From an uncultured Lachnospiraceae bacterium (lineage in GTDB: Bacteria; Bacillota; Clostridia; Lachnospirales; Lachnospiraceae), in contig CAJTLX010000008.1 in assembly GCA_910577165.1 (NCBI GenBank), positions 1 to 64,000 of the forward strand: a DNA stretch of 64,000 bases, written 5' to 3'. Below, piece by piece: positions 1-8,773 of the stretch; the first letter of the stretch is position 1, and every line of letters begins with the position of its first letter. The translations under genes were made by a program, and so were the position numbers. Below the pieces are notes generated by a model, which saw nothing but the letters and a program-made list of their open reading frames with translations, did not search any database and was not told the origin of the DNA.

Positions 1-266
1 GAAAGGCAAGATCTCTTCCAACAGAACTTTCTGGAGGAGAAAAGCAGCGTGTAGCAATTGCCAGAGCAATGATACGAACTCCTAAGCTTCTGCTTGCAGA
101 TGAACCAACGGGTTCTCTTGATGCGTACAATGCGGAGGCAGTATTTCAGATTTTAAAACAAATTGCAAAGAATGGAACATTGGTGCTTATGGTAACACAT
201 GACAGGGGACTTGCGGAAAGATGTGATAAATTATTGATATGGAATAAAAAGGAAGAAAGTATTTAG
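1..266 (+). CDS. ABC transporter ATP-binding protein, C-terminal part (5' end outside window)
   Basis: The frame is open from the window edge, so this is the tail of a longer gene. It reads through an ABC signature (LSGGEKQR), a Walker B with D-loop (LLLADEPTGSLD) and an H-loop (VTHD). The wording of these motifs is typical of the LolD/MacB/FtsE class, whose ATPases energise FtsX-like permeases that extrude or release lipids, peptides or antibiotics. The next gene encodes a protein with an FtsX-type topology, which fits this pairing. The Walker A is not in the window. The family is secure; the substrate cannot be told. Confidence 0.9.
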   Translation, partial: KARSLPTELSGGEKQRVAIARAMIRTPKLLLADEPTGSLDAYNAEAVFQILKQIAKNGTLVLMVTHDRGLAERCDKLLIWNKKEESI

Positions 267-296
267 TATAAGGCTTAAAGAAAAGGATGGAAGAGA

Positions 297-1307
297 GTGA
301 AAAAATATTTTGTAGAAATTATATTTTCTATGAAAAGAAATAATGGAATAATTTGGATTTTATTGGCACTTTGTAGTTTATGTTTTTTTGGGGAAAAAGT
401 ATTATACAGTTATATAAAAACTATGGAATTAACCGAGGATAAGGATAAAAAGACATATACAGAGCAATATATTTATCAAGTTACAGATAGATTTGATGAT
501 GAATTTACAAATTATGAAAGACCGGAGAATTATGAAAAACTGGCACAGTGGAATGAGGCATTACATCGGTCGGAAGTTTTAAATTTTGTCGAGATAAGTA
601 GTCAGTATTTTGCCGAAATAAAAGAGGAAGAAAATACTTATTATGATACCCTTTATATTGGAAAGAATTATTTTGAGGAATTTGCAACTGAAATAGAAAT
701 TGGACGTTTATTTGAGGAGGAGGATTTTATTTGTAAAGAGGGCAAATGTATGCCTATTATTGTTGGAGCCTCCTATGCAGAAAAATTTAAACTTGGAGAA
801 AAATTTTTGGCAAGTACTCCTTTTATGCAAACAGAAGTTTGTATGGTTGGTTTTTTGAAAGAAGGAGAGCTTTTATATCATCATGAAACAGTGAAAAAAG
901 CAGATGATTATATACTTTTTCCAATGATTGATTTCCCTGATCGTGAAAATATTGAATTAACAAAAGGTAATTTGATGTATATGAAAAATTGTGGTATAGT
1001 GAAAACAGGAATGACAAGAAATGAAACGCAGGACTATTTTTATCGTTTAAGTGATAGTCTTGGTATGCCGGGAGTATTTATTATTATCAAAGCATCCAAT
1101 GTCCGACTTTCTGGTATGGCAATTTCCATGGAAAAGATTATGCGGACAAGTCGCACAATGCTGATTGTACTCTGCATTATTACCGCACTGTTGTTGATCC
1201 TTTATATTAACCGCAAGATGAAGCGAAATTGGAATTATTATTCTATTCTTTATCTGCTTGGTTTTACGCACAGAGAAGTATTTGAAGTGTCAAATATTAT
1301 AAAATAA
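297..1307 (+). CDS. FtsX/MacB-like permease, apparently truncated at the C-terminus
   Basis: The start is a GTG at 297 preceded by a purine-rich stretch. The 336-residue product has one N-terminal membrane helix (about residues 17-35), a long extracellular domain of about 240 residues, and a second helix near residues 286-304. That order matches the first half of MacB/FtsX permeases. Family members normally carry three C-terminal helices; here the frame stops about 30 residues after the first of them, in the cytoplasmic loop (GFTHREVF). The gene is therefore probably broken or shortened. It sits 30 bp downstream of a LolD-type ATPase that would be its partner. Whether the pair still works is doubtful. 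Confidence 0.7.
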   Translation: MKKYFVEIIFSMKRNNGIIWILLALCSLCFFGEKVLYSYIKTMELTEDKDKKTYTEQYIYQVTDRFDDEFTNYERPENYEKLAQWNEALHRSEVLNFVEISSQYFAEIKEEENTYYDTLYIGKNYFEEFATEIEIGRLFEEEDFICKEGKCMPIIVGASYAEKFKLGEKFLASTPFMQTEVCMVGFLKEGELLYHHETVKKADDYILFPMIDFPDRENIELTKGNLMYMKNCGIVKTGMTRNETQDYFYRLSDSLGMPGVFIIIKASNVRLSGMAISMEKIMRTSRTMLIVLCIITALLLILYINRKMKRNWNYYSILYLLGFTHREVFEVSNIIK

Positions 1308-1364
1308 TTTACGCTTCTATAGGCGATAAGTAATTTATCTTATTTGAATCGAGGTGATATAAAA

Positions 1365-2990
1365 GTGAAACTGATCGTTCAATATTTCCGTGCTGCGGTA
1401 GGGCAATTTACCGGACTGTTTCTTATCTCCTTTTCTTTAAGTATTATGTTGACGGTGATGGATATTCTTCTTCCCTGGGGCTTGAGAAAATATTTGGATT
1501 GTCTGGCAAAAGAGAATCATTATGGGATTTTAGTGGCGGGAATTGTTTTTTTTGCAGGATATCTTCTGATAAAAATTTTTGTAAATGTCCGCTGGTACAT
1601 ATCTTTGGATCGCTTTGGCGGGAGATATATGACTTCCCTTTCTCTTTCGCTGGAAGAATCGATGGCAGGAACCTATTATTCCGAGATTGAAAAAATGCGC
1701 CCGGAAATTATTCGGAATATTCTTTTTACGGACGTGTTAAATGTGTTTCGTGTGATAGGACATCAAATTCCCAGTATGATTGGCACGATTGCAGTGATGG
1801 CGGCTTGTCTTATTGTTTCCTTTGCCTATAATATTCGGATGACCTTGTTTATTTTTTTGGCTGTTGCTGTTGGCTTTTTTGTTTCCTTATGCAGCAGAAG
1901 TATTTTGTCAAAATCGGCGGGAAAGACAAATGCAAAATTAAAAATACATGATGCCTGGTGTACACAGTTCGTTGAGATGCTGCCCTTTATCCAGAGCCAT
2001 AATATTCTTGATTATTATCAGGAGCATACAAAAAATAATCTTGCGGAGTTTATGGATACAGCGGTTCTTGAGGATAGAAAAACATTGTTTTGGTCGGGAG
2101 TAACGGGAGGTTATCATTCATTTTTTTCTATTTGTCTTTCTGCACTTTTAGCTATTCCAGTGGCGGGAAATTCTGTGACCGATTTTGTGTTTTTTACCAT
2201 GATTGCAAATTTGGTAATGCAGCAGGCAGAAACGGCGGAAACTATGTTTCAGCAAATGATAAAACTTCATATTAGCTTTATTCATGTGGACGAACTGTTA
2301 AATTTACCACAGAGAAATGGAACTTGCAAGATGGAAAAAATTGAAGAAATTGATTTTGATGCCGTGGATTTTTCTTATCCGGGAAAAGATCATGTATTGC
2401 GGGAAATTTCATGTCATTTAAAAAAGGGGGATATTGTTCGGCTTACTGGGACAAACGGGAGCGGAAAATCTACTTTTATCAAATTGTTGACTGGGTTGTA
2501 TCCGCCCACGGAAGGAGAAATAAAATTAAATGGGAAGTCCATTAAACAGTACACAAAGGGAAGTTTAAATAAGCAAATTCTTTACATCAATCAGGATGAG
2601 AGATGCCTGAATGAAACATTCCAAAAATATCTTGAGGTGGTTACTTCAAAGAAATTGGAGGAACATGAATTTAAGGAATTGCTTAACCGGGTAAACCTTG
2701 AACATGGGCGTTTTATTGAGAGAAATGGGGATTCCCTGTCCGTCGGGCAGCGCAAAAAGCTTTTTATTCTAAAATTTATGCTAAGGCGGGAGGAGGCTTC
2801 GGTTATTATCTTAGATGAGCTGACCGCGGGATTGGATTTGCAGACAACCAAACAGATCTATGATTTTATTAACTATGTGGCAAGAGAAAAAAATAAGATA
2901 ATTTTATTGGTAGATCATAATTTGGGGAGCGAAATTAATTTTACAAAAGAGTTTGTTTTTGAAGAGGGCAAAATTTTAGAACAGGAGTAG
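1365..2990 (+). CDS. ABC exporter half-transporter (permease fused to ATPase)
   Basis: A GTG at 1365 is preferred over an upstream TTG at 1344 because GAGGTGAT lies 6-13 bases before it. The product has about 541 residues. An N-terminal transmembrane domain with about six helices (residues 1-280) is followed by a nucleotide-binding domain: Walker A (TGTNGSGKST), signature LSVGQ, Walker B (VIILDE) and H-loop (VDHN). The signature has V in place of the usual second G (LSVGQ), a tolerated variant. No N-terminal C39 peptidase is present. It probably works as a homodimer or with another half-transporter, exporting a peptide or lipid. The neighbours (ATPase, FtsX-like remnant, VanZ) suggest a surface-active peptide or resistance locus, but no precursor peptide was seen. 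Confidence 0.85.
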   Translation: MKLIVQYFRAAVGQFTGLFLISFSLSIMLTVMDILLPWGLRKYLDCLAKENHYGILVAGIVFFAGYLLIKIFVNVRWYISLDRFGGRYMTSLSLSLEESMAGTYYSEIEKMRPEIIRNILFTDVLNVFRVIGHQIPSMIGTIAVMAACLIVSFAYNIRMTLFIFLAVAVGFFVSLCSRSILSKSAGKTNAKLKIHDAWCTQFVEMLPFIQSHNILDYYQEHTKNNLAEFMDTAVLEDRKTLFWSGVTGGYHSFFSICLSALLAIPVAGNSVTDFVFFTMIANLVMQQAETAETMFQQMIKLHISFIHVDELLNLPQRNGTCKMEKIEEIDFDAVDFSYPGKDHVLREISCHLKKGDIVRLTGTNGSGKSTFIKLLTGLYPPTEGEIKLNGKSIKQYTKGSLNKQILYINQDERCLNETFQKYLEVVTSKKLEEHEFKELLNRVNLEHGRFIERNGDSLSVGQRKKLFILKFMLRREEASVIILDELTAGLDLQTTKQIYDFINYVAREKNKIILLVDHNLGSEINFTKEFVFEEGKILEQE

Positions 2991-3019
2991 AAAGTGTTTT
3001 TAAGTAAGGGAGAACTAAA

Positions 3020-3568
3020 ATGTTAAAGGAAACAATATTTTTGATTTTCTATCTGCCATTTATTTTTATATATGAAATAATAGATCGCAAAAAGAACAGA
3101 AAAAACAGTGAGATTAAAATTTTATTGCCCCGAATTATTTTTTATGTCTATCTCTTTTTCCTGGTCAAGGTGACAATCTTTCCGATTCCCTATCAGCAAG
3201 TGGAGTTGAAATATTTACGAGAAATTTTGGGGGATGGGTTGGAAAATAATTTTGTTCCGTTGAAAAGCATTTGGAATCTGCTAAGAAATAATGCGGGGTT
3301 TATGGTAAAACTGCGCCAGATTGGTGGAAATTTATGTCTGTTGGCACCACTTGCTTTTTATCTGCCATTTACAAAGAGGAGGTTTAGAAGAGCGGATAAA
3401 GTTTTTATTTTTTTGCTTGGAAGTTCCTGTGTAATTGAAGTGTTGCAATTTTTGATTGGAAGGATAATAGATTATAATTATCGGGTTGTTGATATCGACG
3501 ATATTATCTTAAATATATGTGGCGGAATGGTGGGTTATCTAGTGTGGAGGATAGTCAGATCACGTTAG
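3020..3568 (+). CDS. VanZ-like family membrane protein
   Basis: The 182-residue protein has four or five hydrophobic segments and the family motifs: an early F-P-I-P after a helix, the N-x-x-x-L-x-P-L block (GGNLCLLAPLAFYLP, about residues 105-119), an E-V-L-Q helix and the closing R-x-x-D-I-D-D-I-I-L-N-x-x-G-G signature. VanZ-like proteins are membrane proteins linked to teicoplanin or lipoglycopeptide tolerance in some species; most chromosomal copies have no proven role. The start is ATG 3020 after AAGGGAG. The gene lies 29 bp behind the exporter and is probably cotranscribed with it. Confidence 0.85.
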   Translation: MLKETIFLIFYLPFIFIYEIIDRKKNRKNSEIKILLPRIIFYVYLFFLVKVTIFPIPYQQVELKYLREILGDGLENNFVPLKSIWNLLRNNAGFMVKLRQIGGNLCLLAPLAFYLPFTKRRFRRADKVFIFLLGSSCVIEVLQFLIGRIIDYNYRVVDIDDIILNICGGMVGYLVWRIVRSR

Positions 3569-3645
3569 GTTTTTTGTAACATCTTCCCTCACCTAAAGAG
3601 GCGGGGGAATTCTTGCTACAAAAGGTTAAACTTACGCTTCAGATC

Positions 3646-3674
3646 TTGCAAATAATGTGGAACAATGCTATAAT
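3646..3674 (+). promoter_or_regulatory. Sigma-A promoter upstream of the ABC-2 operon
   Basis: TTGCAA at 3646-3651, a 17-base spacer, then a perfect TATAAT at 3669-3674. Transcription would begin near 3681 and leave a leader of about 230 bases before the first gene at 3909. This is one of the best promoter matches in the window. Confidence 0.75.
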
Positions 3675-3908
3675 ACTGGATGTAATAAGGGGCTGCTTTT
3701 TGATTATGTATAGCCTCTTTTGCATAAATAAAGAATAAGAAATGGGGAATTTGATATGAAGAACAGAGATCAGATACAGAGCGGTGCTGCCTTTGCAGCA
3801 AGGACTTATAAAGACTCAGGGAAAATGCTGCGTAGACAGCAGAAATTTTACCCTGTAGGTTAGCGTGGTCTGTAGGGAGAATTTGCAGACCACGGGAAAG
3901 AGGGAAAG
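3675..3908 (+). other. Long leader of the ABC-2 operon with two inverted repeats
   Basis: The 340-base gap after the VanZ gene holds the promoter described separately and this leader. Near its start AAGGGGCT (3687-3694) can pair with AGCCTCTT (3712-3719, one G-U pair), followed by a few T residues, which could form a weak terminator or attenuator. Just before the gene, GTGGTCTG (3865-3872) and CAGACCAC (3886-3893) form a perfect 8-bp inverted repeat with a 13-base loop and no T-run, so it looks like an operator or mRNA structure rather than a terminator. A 35-codon frame lies between them. Confidence 0.45.
3756..3863 (+). CDS. Possible 35-codon leader peptide
   Basis: An ATG at 3756, eight bases after GGGG, opens 35 codons ending in TAG at 3861. 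The peptide is basic and polar, with no signal peptide or recognised motif. It lies entirely inside the transcribed leader of the ABC-2 operon, between the possible attenuator and the GTGGTCTG inverted repeat. It could be a leader peptide sensing translation-inhibiting drugs, or a chance frame. The ribosome binding site is weak, so confidence is low. Confidence 0.25.
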   Translation: MKNRDQIQSGAAFAARTYKDSGKMLRRQQKFYPVG

Positions 3909-4892
3909 ATGAGTGGAAATCTTATTGAAGCAAATTCTCTTGTAAAAGAATACCAGGTAAAGAATACGGAAGAAGGAAATTTTTTCCAGAGAATATTAAA
4001 AGGTGTCGGCAGGCATTCTGTTCGGGCGTTAAATGGCATTTCGTTCTCGATTGTGGAGGGAGAATTTATTGGTCTGATTGGGAATAATGGAGCGGGAAAG
4101 TCCACATTGGTTAAATTGATGACGGGGGTTTTATATCCGACTGGTGGGACGCTGCGGGTGCTTGGGCGCGATCCCTTTGCGCAGAGAAATAAAAATAACT
4201 GGGAACTTGGCGTAGTTTTTGGACAGCGTTCCCAATTAAAATGGGATCTGTCAGCGATGGATTCCTTTCGGTTACTTAGGACAATTTATCAAATTGATTC
4301 TTCCTGTTATCGTAAAAATCTTGACCGGTTTATTGAACTTTTCGATATGGGGGAATTTATTGGACAGCCGGTGCGAACATTAAGTCTTGGTCAGAGAATG
4401 CGCTGTGAGATCGCGGCGACATTTTTGCATAATCCGCGCGTTGTTTTTCTGGATGAGCCGACAATTGGACTTGATGTTTTCAGCAAGGATGCGATCGCAC
4501 AGTTTTTGAATGTGATGCGCGAGGAAGAAAAGGTTACGGTGATTTTGACCACGCATGATCTGGAAGAGATGCGAAGGATCTGTGACAGGGCCATTGTGCT
4601 TGATCGCGGGGAGATCTTGCTGGAACAAAAAATTGATGAGCTGCTAAAAAATTACAATCAGAAAAAGAAGATAATTTTTTCCGGGAAAAACGAGGAGTTT
4701 TGTTTTTCTATAAAATCCGATTTTAAGGTTACAAAAAAGCCTTATTATCTGGAAGTGGACAATGTACCCGGCGATGAACTTCCCGCAGTAATAAGGATGG
4801 TGGTATCGGAAAATAATGTGGCGGATATCAATATCGAGGAGGCAAGTTTTACCGATGTGATAAAGTCTCTCCTTAAAGAAGGGGGGAGATAG
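3909..4892 (+). CDS. ABC-2 type transporter ATP-binding protein
   Basis: The 327-residue ATPase has Walker A (GNNGAGKSTLVKLM, about residues 59-72), a Q-loop region (VVFGQRSQLKWDL), signature LSLGQRMRCE, Walker B (VVFLDEPTIGLD) and H-loop (TTHD). After residue about 240 comes the C-terminal domain common in ABC-2 ATPases. The sequence is of the class that pairs with DUF990-type permeases, two of which follow with 1- and 4-base spacings. The three proteins would form one exporter complex (ATPase dimer plus two different membrane subunits). The substrate is unknown; relatives export drugs or cell-surface compounds. Confidence 0.9.
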   Translation: MSGNLIEANSLVKEYQVKNTEEGNFFQRILKGVGRHSVRALNGISFSIVEGEFIGLIGNNGAGKSTLVKLMTGVLYPTGGTLRVLGRDPFAQRNKNNWELGVVFGQRSQLKWDLSAMDSFRLLRTIYQIDSSCYRKNLDRFIELFDMGEFIGQPVRTLSLGQRMRCEIAATFLHNPRVVFLDEPTIGLDVFSKDAIAQFLNVMREEEKVTVILTTHDLEEMRRICDRAIVLDRGEILLEQKIDELLKNYNQKKKIIFSGKNEEFCFSIKSDFKVTKKPYYLEVDNVPGDELPAVIRMVVSENNVADINIEEASFTDVIKSLLKEGGR

Positions 4893-4893
4893 T

Positions 4894-5691
4894 ATGTTGA
4901 GGAAAAATATCGAGTATTTCGCGCTTAACACCTGGCTGACTGTGCGCACGCGATCGACATATCATGCGGCTACAATATTGAAATTATGCGTAAATTTATT
5001 TGTTACTATATTGTATATTTATCTCTGGAAGGCAATATACAATGGAAGGGAAATAATCAATGATTTTACGCTGCCGGATATGCTTGCCTATGTATTTCTT
5101 TTGCGTGTTTTGCGAAATCTGTACCCTTATGAGGTGTCGCAGAGCTATGGGAATCTGATAAGGACCGGCTCTATTGCCACTATGCTGCTTCGGCCGGTGC
5201 GGATAGAATTACAGCTTCTCTCTGCGGCAGCGGGGAATGCGATCTATGATTTTTGCTTTTGCGGATTGCCGTCCCTTATGCTGTCTTGTTTTTTTGTAAA
5301 GGAACCATTAAATTTTGCTGCTTTTCCAATCGTGCTTTTCTGGATTTTTAGTTCCTGCGCATTTATTTTTTTGCTGGAACTAATAATTGGCACATTAAGT
5401 TTTTACACACAAAATCTATGGGGACTTGGCATATTTAAGGGGACAATGATTTCCTTTTTTTCGGGGGAACTGCTGCCGATTCATTTTTACCCGGCGCGTA
5501 TACTAGCACTGTTTCAATGGCTGCCGTTTGCCTCCATGTACTATATTCCAGTGGCTCTTTTCTTGGAGAAAACCGTGGAGAAACTCGGAATATATTTTGT
5601 TATTTTGTGGGGAAGCAATCTCTTTCTCCTGCTTATCTACGCGCTGCTTGCAAGGAGGATGATTCACCATATTGCGGTACAGGGAGGATGA
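4894..5691 (+). CDS. ABC-2 family permease subunit 1 (DUF990-type)
   Basis: The 265-residue protein has about six membrane helices and starts with ATG at 4894, one base after the ATPase stop codon, with GGGGGGAG as ribosome binding site, so the two are translationally coupled. Features typical of this family are the conserved block around residues 85-107 (SYGNLIRTGSIATMLLRPVR), where the R-P-V marks the loop after helix 2, and a long C-terminal hydrophobic stretch. It would form half of the membrane channel served by the preceding ATPase, with the next gene providing the other half. Confidence 0.85.
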   Translation: MLRKNIEYFALNTWLTVRTRSTYHAATILKLCVNLFVTILYIYLWKAIYNGREIINDFTLPDMLAYVFLLRVLRNLYPYEVSQSYGNLIRTGSIATMLLRPVRIELQLLSAAAGNAIYDFCFCGLPSLMLSCFFVKEPLNFAAFPIVLFWIFSSCAFIFLLELIIGTLSFYTQNLWGLGIFKGTMISFFSGELLPIHFYPARILALFQWLPFASMYYIPVALFLEKTVEKLGIYFVILWGSNLFLLLIYALLARRMIHHIAVQGG

Positions 5692-5695
5692 GCAG

Positions 5696-6496
5696 ATGAA
5701 AAAATTTTTAGGAAAATTAAAATATTATGGGAAGCTGTGCCTTACTTTTTTCAAACTTAATTATAAAGAATTGGAGATTTCCAGCATGGATTTTCTGTTT
5801 GGGATTGTCGCCAAATTATTAAGCTATGTGGCGGAACTGCTCGCACTGTTCTTTATTTTTGAGTTGGTGCCGGAGATCAACGGCTGGGATAAATATCAGG
5901 TATTTTTTATTTTTGGTCTGAACCTGGTCAGTTTTTCGCTTTGGTCATGCTTTTTTATCAATACAATAACTCTGCCGTATTATATTGAGCGCGGTGAGTT
6001 TGACCGCTTTTTAGTAAGACCCGTATCGCCGCTTCTTCAGATTATGCTTGATGGTTTTGACGATGATTCGTGGGGAGAGTTGGCGACGGGACTTGTGGTA
6101 TTAGGCTATGCGTGGGGTAAGCTTGGGCTTGGCGTTAAGGTTTTGCCGATTATTTTAATTGCTGCATTTTCCGGGTGTTTTATTTATGCGGGAATTTCCA
6201 TCCTGCTTGGGACAGTTTCGTTTTTTACCGTGGCACAGGCGGATGTGGCGGATTTTACCATGCAGATAAAGGAGATTGCGAAATATCCAATAACAATTTA
6301 CCCAAAAGTAATGCAATTTATTTTTACTTATATTTTTCCGATTGCATTCGTGGCATTTTTGCCGATGTGGATGATTATAGAACAAATAAATATATACTTT
6401 ATTGTTATACTGCCCGTGGTTGCGGGGATATTTTTTTTAATTGCGAGAAGTATCTGGCTGCGGGGGGTAAGGCATTATGGAAGTACGGGGACATGA
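5696..6496 (+). CDS. ABC-2 family permease subunit 2 (DUF990-type)
   Basis: ATG 5696 is chosen over an upstream TTG because GGGAGG sits eight bases before it; the gene begins four bases after the previous stop. The 266-residue product has six predicted helices and the same family block as its neighbour (GEFDRFLVRPVSPLLQIML), so the two permeases are distant paralogues and probably form a heterodimer. A GG-D-DD-W-G segment follows the R-P-V motif. The gene is the last of the operon; a palindromic repeat and then a terminator-like hairpin follow. Confidence 0.85.
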   Translation: MKKFLGKLKYYGKLCLTFFKLNYKELEISSMDFLFGIVAKLLSYVAELLALFFIFELVPEINGWDKYQVFFIFGLNLVSFSLWSCFFINTITLPYYIERGEFDRFLVRPVSPLLQIMLDGFDDDSWGELATGLVVLGYAWGKLGLGVKVLPIILIAAFSGCFIYAGISILLGTVSFFTVAQADVADFTMQIKEIAKYPITIYPKVMQFIFTYIFPIAFVAFLPMWMIIEQINIYFIVILPVVAGIFFLIARSIWLRGVRHYGSTGT

Positions 6497-6507
6497 TTTT
6501 AAATTCA

Positions 6508-6646
6508 TATATCTGGCATTAAATAATTGCCAGATATATAGCCCTTCGGGGATGCGCACTCGCGCGAATTAGTAAATGTCGCAAGCGACCGTGCTCGGCG
6601 CAGATGGCAATAATTAATTGCCATCTATATATTCTAAATTTTTAGA
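6508..6646. repeat. Palindromic intergenic element (REP/MITE-like)
   Basis: The 308-base gap after the permease contains several closely packed palindromes. TATATCTGGCA (6508-6518) pairs perfectly with TGCCAGATATA (6528-6538). AGATGGCAA (6602-6610) pairs perfectly with TTGCCATCT (6618-6626). Between them lie a GC-rich tract and GTCGC-AA-GCGAC (6578-6589). The two outer palindromes resemble one another (TAATTGCCAGATATATA against TAATTGCCATCTATATA), as in a bipartite mobile palindromic element. A third small palindrome, TTCTAAA-TT-TTTAGAA, closes it. No open frame is present. Copy number elsewhere in the genome is not known. Confidence 0.5.
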
Positions 6647-6668
6647 AATAAGTAGTAAATTTGCAGGG

Positions 6669-6714
6669 TGAAAAACCAAGGTGAAAAATTTTTGACACTT
6701 TGGTTTTTCATTTT
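6669..6714 (+). terminator. Probable intrinsic terminator of the ABC-2 operon
   Basis: TGAAAAACCAA (6669-6679) pairs perfectly with TTGGTTTTTCA (6700-6710), and the inner GTG/CAC can extend the stem. TTTT follows. The stem is AT-rich, so strength is uncertain. Confidence 0.55.
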
Positions 6715-6804
6715 ATGTGGATGGTAAGAGTGTACAGGTATAGAGAGTAAAGGCGATTTGGGATTGGTGGAAGAAAATTGATATGGAGGAGAAAAGGGCG
6801 ATAG

Positions 6805-8772
6805 ATGAAGATTTTATTGTTGGCGGTAAATGCAAAATATATCCATACTAATTTAGCTATTTATAGCCTGCGTCAGTACGCGCTCTGGGCGGCGGCAAAG
6901 AATGGCGATAATTTTTTCGGGGATGAAAATTATAGTAAGAAGCATATTTTTTTGCGCGAGTACACAATCAATCATATGTTAGATGAAATTTTGCGCGGAA
7001 TTGATAAAGTGCATCCGCAGTTGCTTTGTATTTCCTGTTATCTGTGGAATATTCGCATCGTGGAAGAGATTGTGAACGACTATAAAAAAATAGATCCGAA
7101 GGTTCATATCTATCTTGGGGGACCGGAGGTTAGCTTTGATGCAGAGGAATGTCTTAGGCGAATGCCCGCCGTGGATGGTGTGATGGTGGGGGAGGGCGAG
7201 GCGACATTTTATGAGCTGGCGCGAAGTTATTTCCGGTATGAGGAAGCATCTGATGATGGGCGGGAGTCTTTGACTAAAGAGGCACAGGTACAAAAATTTG
7301 ATAGCGGACAGGAAACTTTTTCCAAGGAGGCGCAAGCAAAAAAACTTGATGGCGAACAGGAAAATTTGATTAAAGATAAGAGAGAAAATATACCTCCAGA
7401 TTGCGCAGAGATTCGCAGTCTGGTTTTTCGCGGGGAGGATGGAAGGATTTATGCCAACCCGCTGCGCGAGCCGCTAAATTTTTCCGAGTTGCCATTTGCC
7501 TATGCGGATATGGAAAATCTTGACCATTTTAAGCATAAGATTATTTATTATGAAACAAGCAGGGGCTGTCCGTTCTCCTGCTGTTATTGCCTGTCCTCAG
7601 TGGAGAAATCGCTGCGTCTGCGAAAGCTTTCCTTAGTGGAAGAGGAATTACAGTTTTTTTTAAATTGTCATGTCGCACAGGTGAAATTTGTCGATCGCAC
7701 ATTTAATTGCAATAAGGCTCATGCAATGCATATCTGGAATTTTTTATATGAGCATGACAATGGGGTGACAAATTTTCATTTTGAAATTGCGGCGGATCTT
7801 TTGGATGAGGAGCAGATCGCGCTGCTAAATAAGATGCGTCCGGGGCTTATGCAGCTTGAGATTGGTGTGCAGTCAACAAATCCCCGCACAATCGAGGCGA
7901 TTCATCGGCGCATGGATCTTGAGAAAGTAAGGAAATATGTTGCACAGGTAAAAAAGGCGCGCAATATTCATCAGCATCTCGATCTGATTGCAGGGCTGCC
8001 CTATGAGGATTACACCTCGTTTGCAAAGTCCTTTGATGATGTGTACCGTATGGAACCGGATCAGTTACAGTTAGGATTTTTAAAGGTGTTAAAGGGTTCG
8101 GCAATGGCGGATATGGCAGAGGAACATCGGATTCTTTTTAAGACTCGGCCCCCCTATGAGGTACTTTCAACAAAATATTTATCCTACGCGGATCTCTTGC
8201 GGTTAAAAGATATTGAGGAGATGGTGGAAGTCCACTATAATAGCGGGCAGTTTTCCTGTACGCTTTCGTATCTTTTAGCATGGTTTGAGGGACCATTTAA
8301 GATGTTTGAAGAGCTGGCAGAATATTATCGGGAAGGGGGACTTTTTGAGTGCAGGCAAAGCAGAATGGAGCGATATGAAATTTTGTACCGCTTTGCCAAG
8401 GAAAAGGATAATGGGGAATTTACAGATACCCTTGCCTGTTTTGCGCAGTGTCTGCTCTATGATTTTTATTGTCGGGAAAAGCCGAAATCGCAGCCTGGTT
8501 TCGCCCGTGAGATGGATTGCGAGAAAAGACAGCGAAAAGAGGTTTTTGCAGAATTTGGGGTAGCAAGGGAAGAGTCCGGTCAATATTATGTGGCGTGTTT
8601 TAATTATGATATGGATGCGGCGAGGGAGGGGCGGACAATAAGGAAGAGGGGATATTTTCTCTTCGATTATACCTCTCGCGATCCGCTGTCCGGGGCTTGT
8701 GTTATCCATTATAAGGAAGAAAATACAAATGCGGCGCGCTGCTTGCTGCGCGGCAGGGATGGGAGGAATTAG
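6805..8772 (+). CDS. B12-binding radical SAM protein with DUF4080-type C-terminus
   Basis: The 655-residue protein opens with a cobalamin-binding Rossmann domain (residues 1-150; it lacks the classical D-x-H-x-x-G but has LGGPEVSFDAEE and GVMVGEGE). A radical SAM domain follows, with the iron-sulphur cysteines C255, C259 and C262 in SRGCPFSCCYC. The last third matches the uncharacterised DUF4080 class. Such proteins use S-adenosylmethionine and probably B12 to methylate or rearrange unreactive carbons; the substrate here is unknown. Residues about 150-195 are an added segment with imperfect 16-residue repeats (SLTKEAQVQKFDSGQ / TFSKEAQAKKLDGEQ). The exonuclease gene follows with one base between them. 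Confidence 0.85.
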   Translation: MKILLLAVNAKYIHTNLAIYSLRQYALWAAAKNGDNFFGDENYSKKHIFLREYTINHMLDEILRGIDKVHPQLLCISCYLWNIRIVEEIVNDYKKIDPKVHIYLGGPEVSFDAEECLRRMPAVDGVMVGEGEATFYELARSYFRYEEASDDGRESLTKEAQVQKFDSGQETFSKEAQAKKLDGEQENLIKDKRENIPPDCAEIRSLVFRGEDGRIYANPLREPLNFSELPFAYADMENLDHFKHKIIYYETSRGCPFSCCYCLSSVEKSLRLRKLSLVEEELQFFLNCHVAQVKFVDRTFNCNKAHAMHIWNFLYEHDNGVTNFHFEIAADLLDEEQIALLNKMRPGLMQLEIGVQSTNPRTIEAIHRRMDLEKVRKYVAQVKKARNIHQHLDLIAGLPYEDYTSFAKSFDDVYRMEPDQLQLGFLKVLKGSAMADMAEEHRILFKTRPPYEVLSTKYLSYADLLRLKDIEEMVEVHYNSGQFSCTLSYLLAWFEGPFKMFEELAEYYREGGLFECRQSRMERYEILYRFAKEKDNGEFTDTLACFAQCLLYDFYCREKPKSQPGFAREMDCEKRQRKEVFAEFGVAREESGQYYVACFNYDMDAAREGRTIRKRGYFLFDYTSRDPLSGACVIHYKEENTNAARCLLRGRDGRN

Positions 8773-8773
8773 G

